Source: Lachnospiraceae bacterium
Lineage (GTDB): Bacteria; Bacillota; Clostridia; Lachnospirales; Lachnospiraceae
DNA: 64,000 nt
Assembly (NCBI GenBank): GCA_024697065.1
Contig: JAILGE010000010.1
Span: 60,010 to 124,009, forward strand
Reading direction: 5' to 3'
The notes beneath the pieces were generated by a model, which did no database searches, was not told the DNA's origin, and saw only the letters and a list, made by a program, of their open reading frames with translations. Shown piece after piece: positions 63,198-64,000 of the stretch. The stretch's first letter is position 1, and every line of letters starts with the position of its first letter. The position numbers were made by a program, and so were the translations under genes.

Positions 63198-63341
63198 TTA
63201 TATAAAGGGCCAAGTGCCCTACTTGTGCAGGATCCGTACTATCTCGATACTGTGAAATTGTATTATACAGTGTTAAGTTACTTAAATTTTACTGTAACAT
63301 GGTTTATGGATAGCGGAAATGCGTTGGAAATTATTGCCATG

Positions 63342-64000
63342 TTAATTGATAGGATACTGTCCGATTTCGAGCCGTTTCTCGAATTCATCCAGAGGAAGCG
63401 GCTTGTCATAATAGTATCCCTGAGCATATAAGCAATAATTGTCACGAAGAATCTGAACCTGCTCAGCAGTTTCAACACCTTCTGTAAGGCATTCGATTCC
63501 CATGTCAGATGCCATAGCTGTTATGTGCTTATATAGAACTGTAGAGAGATCTTTTGGGTCGGTTGAAGATATCGGAAGTAGACTTCTGTCAATCTTCATT
63601 ACGTTCCATGGCAACTCCCTGATAAGATTTAAGGAAGAGTAGCCGATACCAAAATCATCAATGGATGTATGTATACCTATCTTTGTAAGACCTTTGAGCA
63701 GCTTTTTGAGTTTAAGATAATCGCCTTCTGTAGTTGTCTCGGTTAGCTCTATCTCAATGTATTCATATGGGATATCATATCGGTTTATTATACTGACGAT
63801 ATTATACAAAAGTTCCGGATCAGTCAGGTGTTTACGGGAAAAGTTAATAGATATCCGAACCACGTTTTTCCCTTCATCCAACCATTTTCTTATATTCTTA
63901 CAAACAAGATCAAGCATATAGAAATCCAGCCGGAATATATCCGTGTTACGTTCGAGTATCGGAATGAAATCCATAGGTGGTATTATCCTTCCATCCCTGA
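63342..64000 (-). CDS. EAL-domain c-di-GMP phosphodiesterase, C-terminal part (5' end outside window)
   Basis: Minus-strand gene whose frame stays open past the window edge; the ATG at 63974 is internal, because the codons before it continue the fold (RIIPP before MDFIP). The visible part covers most of the EAL domain: SINFSRKHLTD, IEIELTETTTEG, DDFGIGYSSLNLIRELP, MKIDRSLL, ECLTEGVETAEQ and AQGYYYDKPLP. The Asn, Glu, Asp-Asp and Lys positions of active enzymes all appear present, so hydrolysis of c-di-GMP to pGpG is likely. The EAL motif itself and any upstream sensor or GGDEF domain are not visible. It converges on the rluD unit. Confidence 0.88.
   Translation of the reverse strand, partial: RDGRIIPPMDFIPILERNTDIFRLDFYMLDLVCKNIRKWLDEGKNVVRISINFSRKHLTDPELLYNIVSIINRYDIPYEYIEIELTETTTEGDYLKLKKLLKGLTKIGIHTSIDDFGIGYSSLNLIRELPWNVMKIDRSLLPISSTDPKDLSTVLYKHITAMASDMGIECLTEGVETAEQVQILRDNYCLYAQGYYYDKPLPLDEFEKRLEIGQYPIN

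Larger units (their letters stand above)
62793..63341. other. AT-rich convergent intergenic region
   Basis: 549 bases between rluD (plus strand) and the EAL gene (minus strand). It holds the 14-bp tandem repeats, then AT-rich sequence with repeated TAAAA and AATAAT runs, then three stem-loops (63106-63131, 63168-63197, 63206-63220). I see no credible gene; the short open frames are unsupported by ribosome sites. Confidence 0.7.

Noticed and set aside
63225..63431. Plus-strand 68-residue open frame near the EAL gene
   Set aside because: It overlaps the EAL gene in antisense, has no ribosome site and no recognisable features.
1..64000. Mobile elements, tRNA and rRNA genes
   Set aside because: No transposase, integrase, terminal inverted repeats, cloverleaf or rRNA-like sequence was seen; gene order and composition look like ordinary chromosome.

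Overview
The window is a dense, almost entirely plus-strand stretch of a low-to-moderate GC Firmicute chromosome, probably a member of the Clostridia/Lachnospiraceae (Butyrivibrio-like). That placement is an inference from a class B sortase with a PKTGD-type sorting signal, BspA-like leucine-rich-repeat surface proteins, formate-tetrahydrofolate ligase with FolD, an mreBCD-mrdA-rodA-mgsA locus, SepF, and the many ATG/GTG/TTG starts behind GGAGG-type ribosome sites. I saw no rRNA, tRNA, CRISPR array, transposase or integrase.

Layout. (1) 1-1378: the 3' part of an EF-G-family gene, closed by a hairpin terminator. (2) 1553-10269: a surface module of class B sortase, a 1985-residue LRR wall protein ending in a TPKTGD signal, and a second secreted LRR protein. 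(3) 10335-16202: isocitrate dehydrogenase, a coiled-coil protein, NAD(P)HX repair enzyme, alanine racemase and a CNNM/CorC-type protein. (4) 16216-35363, behind a good promoter: YebC, a membrane glycosyltransferase, a disordered acidic protein, FtsK/SpoIIIE, Fhs, FolD, a zinc-ribbon membrane protein and its two-TM neighbour, an RsmF-like rRNA methyltransferase, PhoH, YbeY, a polytopic membrane protein and two flavoproteins. (5) 35439-46590: ProB, 5-formyl-THF cyclo-ligase, ProA, then miaB-mutS-mutL-miaA and a YnbB-like PLP enzyme. (6) 46617-54536: the elongation machinery mreB-mreC-mreD-mrdA(PBP2)-rodA, followed by mgsA and a lipoprotein D,D-carboxypeptidase. (7) 54516-57269: a P-loop mini-protein, a HlyD-like membrane protein and YggS, ended by a perfect 12-bp terminator. 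(8) 57379-62792: sepF behind an unusual array of ACATAA-core repeats, a response regulator-GGDEF protein, AroB, LspA and RluD. (9) 62793-64000: an AT-rich region with tandem repeats and hairpins, then the 3' end of a minus-strand EAL-domain gene.

How the parts relate. Much of the window concerns envelope growth and division: alanine racemase supplies D-Ala, MreBCD/PBP2/RodA elongate the wall, the carboxypeptidase trims it, SepF and FtsK serve division, and sortase decorates it. Two c-di-GMP proteins (a probable cyclase next to sepF and a probable phosphodiesterase at the right edge) lie close together. A second theme is one-carbon folate metabolism (Fhs, FolD, 5-formyl-THF cyclo-ligase), and a third is tRNA modification and mismatch repair. 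Most genes overlap or are separated by a few bases, so transcription units are long.

The least explained items are the repeat array upstream of sepF, the repeat-rich acidic protein before FtsK, the zinc-ribbon/chitobiase-like membrane protein pair, the large insertion in PBP2, and the P-loop mini-protein.
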